In this document: in pieces, positions 18,641-28,292 of the stretch | Numbering within the stretch: position 1 is the first letter of the stretch | Layout: every line of letters begins with the position of its first letter | NCBI GenBank assembly: GCA_947168395.1 | Contig: CAMVLT010000001.1 | Coordinates: forward strand, 1-64,000 | DNA: 64,000 nucleotides | Source: an uncultured Prevotellaceae bacterium | Lineage (GTDB): Bacteria; Bacteroidota; Bacteroidia; Bacteroidales; Bacteroidaceae | Direction of reading: 5' to 3' | The notes under the pieces: model-generated | What the model was told of the DNA's origin: nothing | The model's database searches: none | Seen by the model: the letters and a program-made list of their open reading frames with translations, nothing else | Program-made: the position numbers and the translations under genes

Positions 18641-19786
18641 ATGGATTTCTGGTGGATTCTATATATCATTGACGGACTACTCTTTGCTTTAGTGGCACTG
18701 ACGGTAGGCTATGTCGTATTCTATTCCGTTACATCATTGTTCAGCAGGACACAGGAAGTGCCCAAGGCAAAACGGCAGAACCGTTTCATCATCCTTATTC
18801 CAGCCTACAAAAGTGACAAAACCATTGTCCAAACTGTGGCCTCTATTTTGAGCCAAGATTATCCGCAACGCATGTTCGACGTGGTTGTTATCTCTGACCA
18901 TCAGAAAGAAATGACCAACATGCGATTAGCCCAGTACACCATCACATTGCTGACTCCAAATTTCGAGAAAAGCAGCAAGACCAAATCGCTGCAGTATGCT
19001 GTTCTCAATTTGCCAGCCTTTAAGATTTATGATGTCGCTGTCGTTCTCAATTCCAGCAGTATTGTGGAACCAGAATTCCTCGACAAATTGAATAACGCAT
19101 ACGAGACTGCTGGCACAAAAGCCATCGTAACCCATTTGATGCCTCGTAATCGTGACACCTCCTCTGCCAGATTAAGTACTGTTTTCGAAGAAATCAACAA
19201 TTCTTTATTCCGCCGAGGGCACATCGCTTTAGGACTTTCGGCCGCATTGACCAGCACCGGTGTGGCATACGATTTCGAATGGTTTAAAAATAATCTCATG
19301 AAAGTTCGTACCAGTACCGAAGACAAGGAATTGGAAGCTATGCTTATTCACCAGCAAATCTACGTAGACTACTTTGACGACATCCATGTTTATACAGAAC
19401 GGAAACGCGAAGTTGCAGATTTCAACAAGCAACGCCGTAGCTGGGTTCTCGAACAATGGTATAGTGCCTTAAAAAACATCCGATTCCTTCCTGCAGCCAT
19501 CTTTAATCAACAATACGACTGGGTTGACAAAATCTTGCAGTGGATGCTGCTTCCGCGCACCATCCTCTTTCCCGTCCTTGTGCTTATGAGCATCATCCTC
19601 CCATTCATATACTTCACATTGGCTGTCAAATGGTGGATTATTTCCGTCATCTGGGGATTCTCTTTAGCTTTGGCCACCCCCAATGAATTAGTAGACAAGA
19701 ACTGGGATAAAGATTTTATATCCCTCCCATTGGCAACACTGAAAAACCTCATTAAGAAAATCCACAGCAAAACCATTAAAAAATAA
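18641..19786 (+). CDS. Membrane GT2-like protein lacking the DXD motif (probable pseudo-enzyme)
   Basis: A protein of 381 residues with an N-terminal membrane helix (LYIIDGLLFALVALTVGYVV), a GT2 domain and two C-terminal helices near 305-350. It is clearly paralogous to the next gene: both have an N-terminal helix, ILIPAY/ILYPAY, VVISDH, ITLLTP, FEKSSK, EEINN, a TEDKELE/GEDREME motif and a Q-R-W segment. Where the next protein has D148-A149-D150, this one has N137-S138-S139, so the metal-binding DXD is lost. The reading frame is intact and the rest well kept, so it is probably retained for a structural or regulatory role. Activity without metal cannot be excluded. Confidence 0.82.
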   Translation: MDFWWILYIIDGLLFALVALTVGYVVFYSVTSLFSRTQEVPKAKRQNRFIILIPAYKSDKTIVQTVASILSQDYPQRMFDVVVISDHQKEMTNMRLAQYTITLLTPNFEKSSKTKSLQYAVLNLPAFKIYDVAVVLNSSSIVEPEFLDKLNNAYETAGTKAIVTHLMPRNRDTSSARLSTVFEEINNSLFRRGHIALGLSAALTSTGVAYDFEWFKNNLMKVRTSTEDKELEAMLIHQQIYVDYFDDIHVYTERKREVADFNKQRRSWVLEQWYSALKNIRFLPAAIFNQQYDWVDKILQWMLLPRTILFPVLVLMSIILPFIYFTLAVKWWIISVIWGFSLALATPNELVDKNWDKDFISLPLATLKNLIKKIHSKTIKK

Positions 19787-19795
19787 CCAAAGCTT

Positions 19796-20998
19796 ATGTT
19801 CTGGACCATTTTACATATTGTGGAGATTGGGCTATGGATTATCATGGCTGCTTCTGTCGCATACGTTGTTTTCTTTGCCATCATTTCACTTTTCTACGAA
19901 AAAGACGATTTTGCATCGACCCACACTTCCGTATTGAACTATCGCGAAAGAAGATTCCTCATCCTCTATCCCGCCTACCATGAAGACAGCGTCATCATCA
20001 ACTCCGTCAACAAATTTCTTTTTCAAGATTATCCTACCGACAGATTCCACTTGGTTGTCATTTCCGACCACATGACAGATGAGACCAACAAACAGCTACG
20101 AACATTCCCTATAACCTTGCTGACGCCAGTCTTTGAGAAGAGCAGCAAGGCCAAGGCCATGCAATATGCCATCAACTATATTGAGGAGAAGATAGACACA
20201 CATGAGGAAAGAAGTTTCGACAATCTGGTAGTCCTTGATGCCGACAACGTAGTGCAACACGATTTCCTGCGCAAACTTAACATTCTGTGCAATGCTGGCT
20301 ACGAAGCTATACAATGCCATCGTTGCGCCAAAAACTCTAACAACGACGTTGCCATGCTCGATGGTGCCAGCGAGGAAATCAACAACACTATTTTCCGCAA
20401 AGCCCACAACCGTTTAGGTCTGTCGTCAGCACTCATCGGCTCAGGCATGTGCTTCGATTACAAGCTATTCAAAAAGAATGTCTTCCAACTCAGCACCGCT
20501 GGTGAAGACCGCGAGATGGAAGCCCTCTTATTGAAGCAGAAAGTCTTCATCAAATATGCTGCTGAGATTCATGTCTTCGATGAGAAAGTCAGCAATCAGG
20601 ACAATTTCCAACGTCAGCGTATGCGCTGGATGACCGCTCAGGTACAAAGTCTGCTCCGCCAGCTGCCGCAGATTCCCAATGCCTTCCTCCACGGAAACCT
20701 CAATTTCATCGACAAGACCATCCAACAGGCCCTTATTCCCCGTTCCATTCTTATCGTACTTCTTGCTGCTATCAGCATATTGATGACCATTGTTGTCCCC
20801 GAATGGTGCGGCAAGTGGTGGTTCTTACTCATTGTTTTGGCTTTATCCCTCTATATCGCCTTACCAGAGCAACTTCGTTCACGTTCTCTGTTTGGCAAAG
20901 TGTTAGCGATCCCAGGCTTAGTGCTTCGTATGTTGAAGAATCTGCTCCATATAGATCACAAAAACACGGACTTTCTGCATACTATCCACGACAAGTAG
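19796..20998 (+). CDS. Membrane glycosyltransferase family 2
   Basis: A protein of 400 residues. After an N-terminal helix (ILHIVEIGLWIIMAASVAYV) comes a processive-type GT2 domain with ILYPAYHED, VVISDH, the metal-binding VVLDADNVV (D148, D150), the catalytic AGEDREME and QRQRMRW. Two or three C-terminal helices follow (IPRSILIVLLAAISILMTIV). This layout fits inner membrane synthase-like transferases. It lies 9 bp after its DXD-less paralogue, suggesting a tandem duplication and possibly a heteromeric enzyme. The flippase gene starts 3 bp after its stop. Confidence 0.87.
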   Translation: MFWTILHIVEIGLWIIMAASVAYVVFFAIISLFYEKDDFASTHTSVLNYRERRFLILYPAYHEDSVIINSVNKFLFQDYPTDRFHLVVISDHMTDETNKQLRTFPITLLTPVFEKSSKAKAMQYAINYIEEKIDTHEERSFDNLVVLDADNVVQHDFLRKLNILCNAGYEAIQCHRCAKNSNNDVAMLDGASEEINNTIFRKAHNRLGLSSALIGSGMCFDYKLFKKNVFQLSTAGEDREMEALLLKQKVFIKYAAEIHVFDEKVSNQDNFQRQRMRWMTAQVQSLLRQLPQIPNAFLHGNLNFIDKTIQQALIPRSILIVLLAAISILMTIVVPEWCGKWWFLLIVLALSLYIALPEQLRSRSLFGKVLAIPGLVLRMLKNLLHIDHKNTDFLHTIHDK

Positions 20999-21001
20999 AC
21001 T

Positions 21002-22534
21002 ATGAGTGAGCGAGTACATAAAAGCATGCTTAATGCGGAGGTAAACATCATGTTCTACTTCCTCTCACTCTTCTTGACCTTCTTCTCAAGAAAGGTATTT
21101 CTTGACTGTTTAGGCACGGAGTTCATCGGCCTTACTGGCACACTGAACAACATCTTGGGTTATCTCAATTTATCAGAATTAGGTATCGGAGCCTGTATTG
21201 GCTACTTCCTTTTCAAGCCTATCCAAACGGGTAATCGCAAGGAGATTCAGGAAATTCTGTCGTTGTTGGGCTATCTGTATAATTGGATAGGAGCCATCAT
21301 TTTTTGCGGTGCCTTTATCATCAGCTTATTCTTCCCACTCATTTTCGCCCACGCAGAACTTAACATGGGCATCGTTTACTTTGCATTCTATTCTTTCCTC
21401 GGCTCCTCGCTCATTGGCTATTTCATCAACTACCGCCAACTACTTTTAACCGCTGACCAAAAGAACTACTTAGTAGCCATCTATTTGCAATCAGCAAAAC
21501 TCATTAAGCTGGTCTTGCAGATTATATTAGCCTACCACTACCGCAATCTCTTCGTTTGGGTAGGCGTTGAGTTCTTGTTTAGCGTTTTGGGATGCATTGT
21601 ACTTAATTGGAAAATTAACAAAGAATATCCGTGGCTAAAGGTCAACAAACGGGACGGAAGACAACTACTAAAGAAATACCCGGAAATCATCACGAAAGCC
21701 AAGCAAGTATTTATACACAAAATCAAGGACTTCGTATTGGTGAAGAGCGACGAGCTGTTTATATTCTTCTTCGTATCGCTGAAGATGGTAGCCTACTATG
21801 GCAACTACATGATCATTATTTCCAAGCTCATCTCCCTTTTCTCTGCTATTACGGGAAGCGTCGGAGCCAGCATCGGTAATCTCGTGGCTGAAGGCAACAA
21901 GCAAAACATGCTGAAAGTGTTTTGGGAGTACACCACTATTCAGCACACCATTGCAGCTACACTCAGCTTCTCACTCTACGCCTTCCTGGAGTCGTTTATC
22001 GTTCACTGGTTAGGGACTGAGTATATCATGGACCATCGTATTCTGATACTGCTTATCGTCTTCATCTACATTACAAACTCACGTAACTCCGTTGATTCGT
22101 TCAATTATGCTCACGGTCTTTACGCCGACGTTTGGTCGGCGTGGGCAGAGTTGATTATTAACGTATCAATCACCATCATCTGCGGCTTGAAATGGGGCAT
22201 CATCGGCATACTCTTGGGCAAGATTGTCAGTTTGTTAGCCATCGTCGTGCTATGGAAGCCCTACTACTTGTTCTCTGCTGGTTTCAAGGAACCAGTCAGC
22301 AAATATTGGAAAGGAGTTCTTCGCAACTATGCCATATCAGCATTTGCTATAGGGAGCTCACTCTACACCATCCGGTTCATTCCCTTAAATCCCTATCACA
22401 GCATCTGGGAATGGGTAGCATACTGTGCCATCAGCATGGTCATCTTCCTGAGCATTGACATCTCGGCTACAATGCTGTTTGCTAAAGGTGCTAAGGACAG
22501 CTTCAACAGAATCAAAAAAATAAGAAAGCGATGA
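21002..22534 (+). CDS. Wzx-like oligosaccharide flippase
   Basis: An integral membrane protein of 510 residues with about 12-14 hydrophobic helices of the polysaccharide/MATE-like transporter type. The N-terminus MLNAEVNIMFYFLSLFLTFF is followed by GLTGTLNNILGYLNLSELGI, a common pattern for Wzx proteins in Bacteroidota. It is expected to move undecaprenyl-linked repeat units across the inner membrane. It stands between GT2 genes in the same operon as the polymerase and co-polymerase, which supports a Wzx/Wzy-type system. Its stop overlaps the next start by 4 bp. Confidence 0.9.
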   Translation: MSERVHKSMLNAEVNIMFYFLSLFLTFFSRKVFLDCLGTEFIGLTGTLNNILGYLNLSELGIGACIGYFLFKPIQTGNRKEIQEILSLLGYLYNWIGAIIFCGAFIISLFFPLIFAHAELNMGIVYFAFYSFLGSSLIGYFINYRQLLLTADQKNYLVAIYLQSAKLIKLVLQIILAYHYRNLFVWVGVEFLFSVLGCIVLNWKINKEYPWLKVNKRDGRQLLKKYPEIITKAKQVFIHKIKDFVLVKSDELFIFFFVSLKMVAYYGNYMIIISKLISLFSAITGSVGASIGNLVAEGNKQNMLKVFWEYTTIQHTIAATLSFSLYAFLESFIVHWLGTEYIMDHRILILLIVFIYITNSRNSVDSFNYAHGLYADVWSAWAELIINVSITIICGLKWGIIGILLGKIVSLLAIVVLWKPYYLFSAGFKEPVSKYWKGVLRNYAISAFAIGSSLYTIRFIPLNPYHSIWEWVAYCAISMVIFLSIDISATMLFAKGAKDSFNRIKKIRKR

Positions 22535-23328
22535 AATACTCGATTATTACCGTTAACTATAATAACAAGGAAGGCCTCCGAAACACCATTGAGAGCGTTA
22601 TCCACCAGACCTACCGCGACTTTGAGTTCATCGTCATCGACGGCGGCTCCACCGATGGCAGCGCAGAGGTATTGAAAGAGTACGACAGCCAGATTGACTA
22701 TTGGGTGTCTGAGAAAGACAAAGGCATCTACAACGCTATGAACAAGGGCATACGGAAGGCAACAGGAGAATACTTGAATTTCATGAATTCCGGCGACTGT
22801 TTCTACTCTTCCGATGTCTTGGAAATAGTATCAGAACATCCATCTGATGCAGACTTTATTGTTGGGAAAGACTATCATTTCAACGAAACGACAAAGAAAG
22901 GGCATGTATCCATTCAACCTCCGCGTACAACTATGATACATTTCTTTATGGCGACGTTAGACCATCAAAGCTCTTTTATCAGAAGAGAGTTATTCAAGAA
23001 CTCGCCTTATGACGAAACCCATAAATTGGTCTCCGACTGGATTTTCTTCACAGAAAAGATAGTAACAGAGAAGAAAACAGTTCTATTCATTCCAGACATT
23101 ATCTGCAAACGCGAAGAAGGAGGACTCTCAGAACTGCAACGTGAAAGAAACAGACAAGAGATAGACGATTACCTACACCACCTACTTCCCGATGGTGTAT
23201 ATAAGGACTACGCCACATTGGCAAAACTGGACAAGACCAGTATCTACCGTCTGTTCAACATCTGCGAGAACAAAAAAAAACGCAAGTTACTTATCACCTG
23301 CATCAAACTTATTAACAAACTCTTATAA
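22531..23328 (+). CDS. Glycosyltransferase family 2 (WcaA-like)
   Basis: A protein of 265 residues with a soluble GT-A domain: YSIITVNYNNKEGLRNTIES, VIDGGSTDGS, WVSEKDKGIYNAMNKGI, and NFMNSGDCF at the metal-binding position. The motif DKGIYDAMNKG is common in colanic-acid type GT2 enzymes. The C-terminal 60 residues are helical and basic. ATG overlaps the TGA of the flippase gene, so translation is probably coupled. It is the last gene of the operon; the convergent acyltransferase gene ends 12 bp further on, and I saw no clear terminator. Confidence 0.9.
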   Translation: MKYSIITVNYNNKEGLRNTIESVIHQTYRDFEFIVIDGGSTDGSAEVLKEYDSQIDYWVSEKDKGIYNAMNKGIRKATGEYLNFMNSGDCFYSSDVLEIVSEHPSDADFIVGKDYHFNETTKKGHVSIQPPRTTMIHFFMATLDHQSSFIRRELFKNSPYDETHKLVSDWIFFTEKIVTEKKTVLFIPDIICKREEGGLSELQRERNRQEIDDYLHHLLPDGVYKDYATLAKLDKTSIYRLFNICENKKKRKLLITCIKLINKLL

Positions 23329-23340
23329 TACGCATCAATT

Positions 23341-24321
23341 CTACTTGTGACGTCCCAGCAATAACGGAAAGAACAACTCCGCCAATCGAATGACAGGCAC
23401 AAAACAGAAGAGAATCATTATTGCGAACAACAAGTCTTCACCCCACATACGGTCTGGCAATTCTGTCAGCCTGCGAACAATGACGATGTGCAATCCGATG
23501 ATAAGGATGGAACCCTTCGATAGCGTTAACGCCATCTGACGATAAGGCAAACGACTCAACCACAGCGAAATGACATAAAGCATCACGGCACCAGCCATCC
23601 CACCTATTATATATAAGGTGTAATAGCCGCCAAAACCATTCTTATACATCCAGACATATCCATTGTAGTTGCCACACAAAATAATCAAAGCTATAGCCAC
23701 GACCAGCAATCCCGTCTCCACAACATAGTTATGCAACCCACTCAGCACAGCTTTTAGCGGTTTCAGGAACACACCTATGAGGAAAAACGGCATGCAGACC
23801 ACCACATTGACATTGGCATTGCTCACCTCAAAGCCGATATACTGGAGATAGATGGCAACTGCCGACAAGACGAAGAAAGCCAGGCCATACACCCACTTTC
23901 TCTCAGGCAACGCCTGCATAATCAGCCTCATCACCAGCAAGGTATAGAAATACCAGCAAGGCCCCATACACCAACGGTGCCCCAACAGTAGCCACTCGAA
24001 GAACCAAGGCCACGATATGTCGTAATCCGTGCCCATAGCCAGACATCGGAAATAAGCTTCCAACTGCATAATAACACTCAGCAAGACTGTTGGCACAAAC
24101 AACTGCCAAAAGCATTTCCTAATACAGGTCTTCCAATCGGGGGACTTTTTATATAGAAAACCAGATATAAGGCAAAAGGCCTGAACGCTGAACACATACA
24201 GGTAGACATGACCAGTGGAAAAGAAATGCCCCCAAATAATAGCTAAGATGGCCCACACCTTCATCCAGTCGAGCCATACGATTCTTCCATCCGTCGTTGG
24301 TTTAGCACCTTCCCTATTCAT
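23341..24321 (-). CDS. Acyltransferase family 3 membrane protein
   Basis: A protein of 326 residues with about ten membrane helices. It begins RIVWLDWMKVWAILAIIWGH, with the family 3 acyltransferase opening (Trp-Asp and a His at the end of helix 1), and ends with a short basic tail. Such proteins add acetyl or similar groups to sugars at the inner membrane. A longer ORF starts at 24351, but the minus-strand -7 box TAACTTTG (24340-24347) lies within that extension, so the ATG at 24321 is preferred. It is a single gene on the opposite strand to the operon and divergent from the GT11-like gene. Confidence 0.85.
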   Translation of the reverse strand: MNREGAKPTTDGRIVWLDWMKVWAILAIIWGHFFSTGHVYLYVFSVQAFCLISGFLYKKSPDWKTCIRKCFWQLFVPTVLLSVIMQLEAYFRCLAMGTDYDISWPWFFEWLLLGHRWCMGPCWYFYTLLVMRLIMQALPERKWVYGLAFFVLSAVAIYLQYIGFEVSNANVNVVVCMPFFLIGVFLKPLKAVLSGLHNYVVETGLLVVAIALIILCGNYNGYVWMYKNGFGGYYTLYIIGGMAGAVMLYVISLWLSRLPYRQMALTLSKGSILIIGLHIVIVRRLTELPDRMWGEDLLFAIMILFCFVPVIRLAELFFPLLLGRHK

Positions 24322-24365
24322 TATCAATAAAAGTTTGTGCAAAGTTAGCAAAAAAATCTGAGATA

Positions 24366-24397
24366 TTTGGATTATTCACTTTATTTTTCTATCTTTG
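24366..24397 (+). promoter_or_regulatory. Promoter of the GT11-like gene
   Basis: TTTG (24366-24369), 20 bp, TATCTTTG (24390-24397), a full consensus match. The spacer begins GATTATTCA, as does the spacer of the promoter at 34459-34489. The gene starts 16 bp beyond the -7 box. Confidence 0.8.
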
Positions 24398-24412
24398 CAA
24401 AAAAATGAGACA

Positions 24413-25261
24413 ATGAGAATCATTTGCGATGCCCCCGGACAGACATGCAACCGTCTGTGGACCTATGTAACATCTGTAGCACGATGCGTAGCCGAGAAGA
24501 AGAGGATGGTGATAATCTTCTTCGACTGGACCATCGAGGACTTCCCTAACCTGCTGCATTGCCCGTTCATCTATTTTCCGCTCTATCAAAAGTGGTATCT
24601 GGAGCGAGGCAACGGATGGAACAACTACAAGGGACTGACGTGGAAAGTCACCCACGACAAGCGGTGGGACAAAATCTTCAGGTTCCTCGGCTGCAAGAAG
24701 GGGTGGTACACCATGAATGATACACGGTACCTGGCTCAGACGAAGAAACAGCTACAGCACATCTTCCAGCCTAAGAAGGAGATTATAGAAAAAGCTGAAA
24801 GAATGATTAGCGATATTCGACGAGAAGCCGACCTCGTCGTTGGTGTCCATATCCGTCATGGTGACTACAAGACATTCTATGATGGCAGATACTACTACAC
24901 CTTGGAAGAGTTCTACCAGTTCATGCTGAGAATTCAGGCCCTGTATGCTGACAAGCGAGTAGCCTTCTTCATCAGCAGTAACGAGGCTTTCTCCGTTGAC
25001 TTTTTTGAGGGCTGCAAATGCTACCGTTTCGGGAAAGAGCCTTCTGGAGATATTCTTGACTTACACACGCTTTCACTCTGTGACCGCATCACCGGCCCTT
25101 GGAGCACATACAGCCGCTGGGCATCATTCATTGGCGAAGTGCCACTATGCTTCATCAAGGACAGGAACCAGCAGTTCAGCGACGATAGTTTTTCTACCGT
25201 CACCGATTTTTTCCACTTTGCAAGTGGTGAAAGTACGGAAGATTTCTGGAAACCAAAGTAA
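24413..25261 (+). CDS. GT11-like glycosyltransferase (fucosyltransferase-like)
   Basis: A protein of 282 residues. It opens MRIICDAPGQTCNRLWTY and has VVGVHIRHGDYKTF near the middle, which is the HxRxGD donor-binding motif of GT11 alpha-1,2-fucosyltransferases and of related GT-B proteins. Later WSTYSRWASFIGEVP is also typical. Sequence outside these motifs is not close to any enzyme I recognise, so fucose as donor is a guess. ATG at 24413 is chosen because an earlier ATG at 24395 lies within the promoter box. It is a single-gene unit by position. Confidence 0.75.
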   Translation: MRIICDAPGQTCNRLWTYVTSVARCVAEKKRMVIIFFDWTIEDFPNLLHCPFIYFPLYQKWYLERGNGWNNYKGLTWKVTHDKRWDKIFRFLGCKKGWYTMNDTRYLAQTKKQLQHIFQPKKEIIEKAERMISDIRREADLVVGVHIRHGDYKTFYDGRYYYTLEEFYQFMLRIQALYADKRVAFFISSNEAFSVDFFEGCKCYRFGKEPSGDILDLHTLSLCDRITGPWSTYSRWASFIGEVPLCFIKDRNQQFSDDSFSTVTDFFHFASGESTEDFWKPK

Positions 25262-25409
25262 AAAAAACACAGCCTTGTACTTCCCAAGCGCATATTTGCA
25301 TTTATTTACGCGTTTGTCAGCGTTAATTCTACGAAATCGCTTCCGTATGTCAGTATTATTTCGTATCTTTGCCGAAAATTATCAATAACCGGGAAAAAGA
25401 CAGAAACGG

Positions 25410-26594
25410 ATGAAAATTGCCATTCTGACATCGGGTATACTGCCAGTTCCTGCTGTGCAAGGCGGAGCTGTCGAGAAATTGATTGACTTCTATCTGGAAT
25501 ATAACGACCGGCATCGGCTGCACGACATCACGGTCTATAGTGTGTGGCATCCTGATGTCAAGAGGCATCCAGCCCTAAGGTCTGAGGTGAATCACTATAC
25601 ATATATCAAGATGGACAGTACCATCTCCAAAGTCAAGAAAGCTATCTACAAGAAATGCCATGAGAAGGAATACTACCACTCCGTCATCGAGTTCTATCTG
25701 GAGGAAACCATCAAACGAATCAAGAAAGAATGCTACGACCTCGTTATCGTGGAGAATCGCCCTGGTTTCATCCTCAAACTCAAAAAGAGAATAGATGCCA
25801 AGTTCATCCTTCATCTACATAATGACTTCCTAAACCGGGAAACAAGAGAAAGCTTCAGCATTTTTGAGGGATTTGACGGCATCATCAGCGTATCCGACTT
25901 TATCACCAAAAGAGTCCGGCAGATTGAAGCAAACAGTTCAAAATGCCAAACGGTTTATAATGCCATTGACCTAAAGCAGTTCCTCACGGCGACAGCCAAA
26001 CAAAGGAGTGCCGTTGGACTGTCAGACAAAGACTTCATCGTCTTCTTCAGCGGACGGCTGACCAAAGAAAAAGGTATTTTGGAACTCATACAAGCCATCA
26101 AACAGATAAAGGACATACCCCATATCAAGCTCATCATAGCAGGAGCCAGCTTCTATGGGAAAGACTCCAATATTTCCCCTTTTGTCAAACGACTACAAGA
26201 AGAATCCGAATCGATTAAAGAGCAGGTCATCTTTACCGGTTTCATTGACTATCAAAATATGCCCTCTTACCTTAAGGTCGCTGATGTCATTGTAGTACCA
26301 TCAATGTGGGAAGAACCTTTCGGGTTAACAGTCCTCGAGGCAATGGCAGCAGGTGTTCCTTTGATAGCTACCCGCTGCGGTGGAATCCCAGAAGTGTGCG
26401 AAGGTGTATCCATACTTATTGAAAGAGAAAATGTCTGTCAAAACATTGTCAATGCTATCCAAACTATTTACAACAACACAGAAAGAGCCCATATAATGGC
26501 TCAGAATGCCGCAAAAAGAAGTTGGGATTTCGACAAAACGCCATTCGCTGAAAAATACTTTAACACTATCTATCAATTTTTCCGCAATAGCTAA
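25410..26594 (+). CDS. Glycosyltransferase family 4
   Basis: A protein of 394 residues with a GT-B fold. The N-terminus MKIAILTSGILPVPAVQGGA carries the Gly-rich acceptor loop. The donor domain shows FSGRLTKEKGILELIQAIKQ, VIVVPSMWEEPFGLTVLEAM with the E-x7-E motif, and ATRCGGIPEV. It is a soluble or peripheral inner membrane enzyme. A TATCTTTG box at 25364-25371 lies 38 bp upstream, with only a weak -33 element. It converges with the ATPase gene, 5 bp apart. Confidence 0.9.
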   Translation: MKIAILTSGILPVPAVQGGAVEKLIDFYLEYNDRHRLHDITVYSVWHPDVKRHPALRSEVNHYTYIKMDSTISKVKKAIYKKCHEKEYYHSVIEFYLEETIKRIKKECYDLVIVENRPGFILKLKKRIDAKFILHLHNDFLNRETRESFSIFEGFDGIISVSDFITKRVRQIEANSSKCQTVYNAIDLKQFLTATAKQRSAVGLSDKDFIVFFSGRLTKEKGILELIQAIKQIKDIPHIKLIIAGASFYGKDSNISPFVKRLQEESESIKEQVIFTGFIDYQNMPSYLKVADVIVVPSMWEEPFGLTVLEAMAAGVPLIATRCGGIPEVCEGVSILIERENVCQNIVNAIQTIYNNTERAHIMAQNAAKRSWDFDKTPFAEKYFNTIYQFFRNS

Positions 26595-26599
26595 TCATA

Positions 26600-28201
26600 T
26601 CACATCCCCCAAACCATGACAGTATGCCCATGATATTCATAGGACTTATGCCAAATACGTTCATCCCAAGTCTTCGTCTTTGAACGGTCGAAGATGATGA
26701 GGTGACCTTCATCGGCACTTCCTACACGGTCCATGTATTCAGCGGTTTGTTGCAGACCATCTTCGATGGTTCGTTCAAGGCTGTATTTCCGAATCTTCAA
26801 CTCCAAGACGATGCGCTGGACAGGACCACCATACACATCTGTTAACGGTTTGCGGACAAGCAAATCTGTGCGTCCACGGCCAAGGCCATACTCTCGGTCA
26901 ATATAGCCTCCACCATTGACAATCCTCTGTAGGAAGCATTGCAACAGCAATTGAGGCCCTGCCTCTGCATAGTCAAACTTGCCTATCCACGAGTCAGAAT
27001 TCTCACGGAAGAACTGCTGGAAGTCAAGAAGGAGTTTCTCCATCTTGATACTGCCATCGGCATTCTGGTACCATTGTGGCTCTTGAACTAAAGCGTCTTG
27101 TGTGCTCCAGGTCAGTTCGCGTGGAATAATCTCACGATAGATGCCATTTGCAATCCTTCGCGGCTTACCTTTCTCTACTTTGATGAGTCCCATGTCCTGT
27201 ACATAAATTACATCATCATTAGGTATCTGACCATCGTCAGCCTCATCACTATTGGCAAGGATTGGCTCTATCACTCGCTTCACCCTCGGCTCTTTCAACT
27301 TGTCAATCAGTATGTCAATATGAGTATCACGTCGATAAATGAGGTTCTCCTGTGCTTTATACATGATTTCAGGAGTGATTACGACGCTGCGATCACGATT
27401 CTCCTTCATGCTCCATGTAGCCTCACGAGCCAAGGCGTTCACTAACCAAGGTTGACCTTCCGTAGCATTCCATACTAATGGGAAACAAGCATCATCAAAC
27501 TTCTGTCCGGTCTCATTGGTATGCTGCATATAGAGTTCATGTATTTCTTCTCTCGAAAAATTACCAAGACGCATAGACTCTGCCTTGATATTGAAAGCAG
27601 AACCACCTGTGACAATGTCTTGATTAGAAAGTACGATACGATAATCACGGACATCACGTACTCCACAAAGGATAATGGTTTGTGGAAAGTTCTTAGGGCG
27701 ATTAGCATATCCTGAGCGAATCTGGCGGAGAATACTGACCAAACTATCGCCCACCAAAGCATCAATCTCATCAAGAATCAAGACAAACGGTTTGGGCAAT
27801 GAAGCAGACAACTTGGAGAGAAAAATAGACAGAATGGAGTCCTTGCCAATAGATTGTAGAGTATCACGCAGATCTTCTGCAAGCGAACTATACAAAATAG
27901 TATCCACCTCTTGAGCTAAAGTATCCACAGTGGACTTAACAACACTTTGAATATCATTTCTTGAAGCCTGGCCTCCTTCAATGTTAGCATAAACTGCCAC
28001 ATAGTCTCCTGATGCGTTCAGATAATCGCGAAGTGCCAGCATACAAGAGGTCTTGCCTGTCTGCCGTGGTGCATGAAGCACAAAATATTTTCCTTGTGCA
28101 ATATAACTAAGGACATCATCCAAGTCAATACGACTCAAAGGATCCAACGTATATTCATATTCAGCTCTGTTCGGCCCTGCCGTATTAAAGAATCTTTCCA
28201 T
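26600..28201 (-). CDS. AAA-like ATPase with C-terminal PD-(D/E)XK nuclease-like domain
   Basis: A protein of 533 residues. The N-terminal P-loop is FVLHAPRQTGKTSCM (near 40-54) and Walker B is VLILDEIDALV (near 138-148). These belong to a family of AAA-like ATPases spread widely in Bacteroidota. The last third has GRGRTDLLV followed by RIVLELKIRKY, the D...ExK pattern of PD-(D/E)XK nucleases, then a Gln/Tyr pair (QQTAEYMDR). Known members have no settled role; defence, DNA repair or mobile-element functions have all been suggested for such fusions. It lies on the same strand as the HU-like and VirE-type genes and may belong to the same island. A TATTTTTG box (28219-28226) precedes it. Confidence 0.8.
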   Translation of the reverse strand: MERFFNTAGPNRAEYEYTLDPLSRIDLDDVLSYIAQGKYFVLHAPRQTGKTSCMLALRDYLNASGDYVAVYANIEGGQASRNDIQSVVKSTVDTLAQEVDTILYSSLAEDLRDTLQSIGKDSILSIFLSKLSASLPKPFVLILDEIDALVGDSLVSILRQIRSGYANRPKNFPQTIILCGVRDVRDYRIVLSNQDIVTGGSAFNIKAESMRLGNFSREEIHELYMQHTNETGQKFDDACFPLVWNATEGQPWLVNALAREATWSMKENRDRSVVITPEIMYKAQENLIYRRDTHIDILIDKLKEPRVKRVIEPILANSDEADDGQIPNDDVIYVQDMGLIKVEKGKPRRIANGIYREIIPRELTWSTQDALVQEPQWYQNADGSIKMEKLLLDFQQFFRENSDSWIGKFDYAEAGPQLLLQCFLQRIVNGGGYIDREYGLGRGRTDLLVRKPLTDVYGGPVQRIVLELKIRKYSLERTIEDGLQQTAEYMDRVGSADEGHLIIFDRSKTKTWDERIWHKSYEYHGHTVMVWGM

Positions 28202-28229
28202 CTTCCTTCATTTTTCTGCAAAAATACAA

Positions 28230-28287
28230 CTTTTATCACAAAACTCCAAGGCTCTCGCTCCTTTTTATCCTTTATTAGTGATAAAAG
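28230..28287. repeat. 10-bp inverted repeat upstream of the ATPase gene
   Basis: CTTTTATCAC (28230-28239) and GTGATAAAAG (28278-28287) are perfect inverted copies 38 bp apart. They fill most of the gap between the HU-like and ATPase genes and overlap the likely promoter region. They could be an operator or a weak transcript end; nothing decides this. Confidence 0.5.
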
Positions 28288-28292
28288 GCCTA

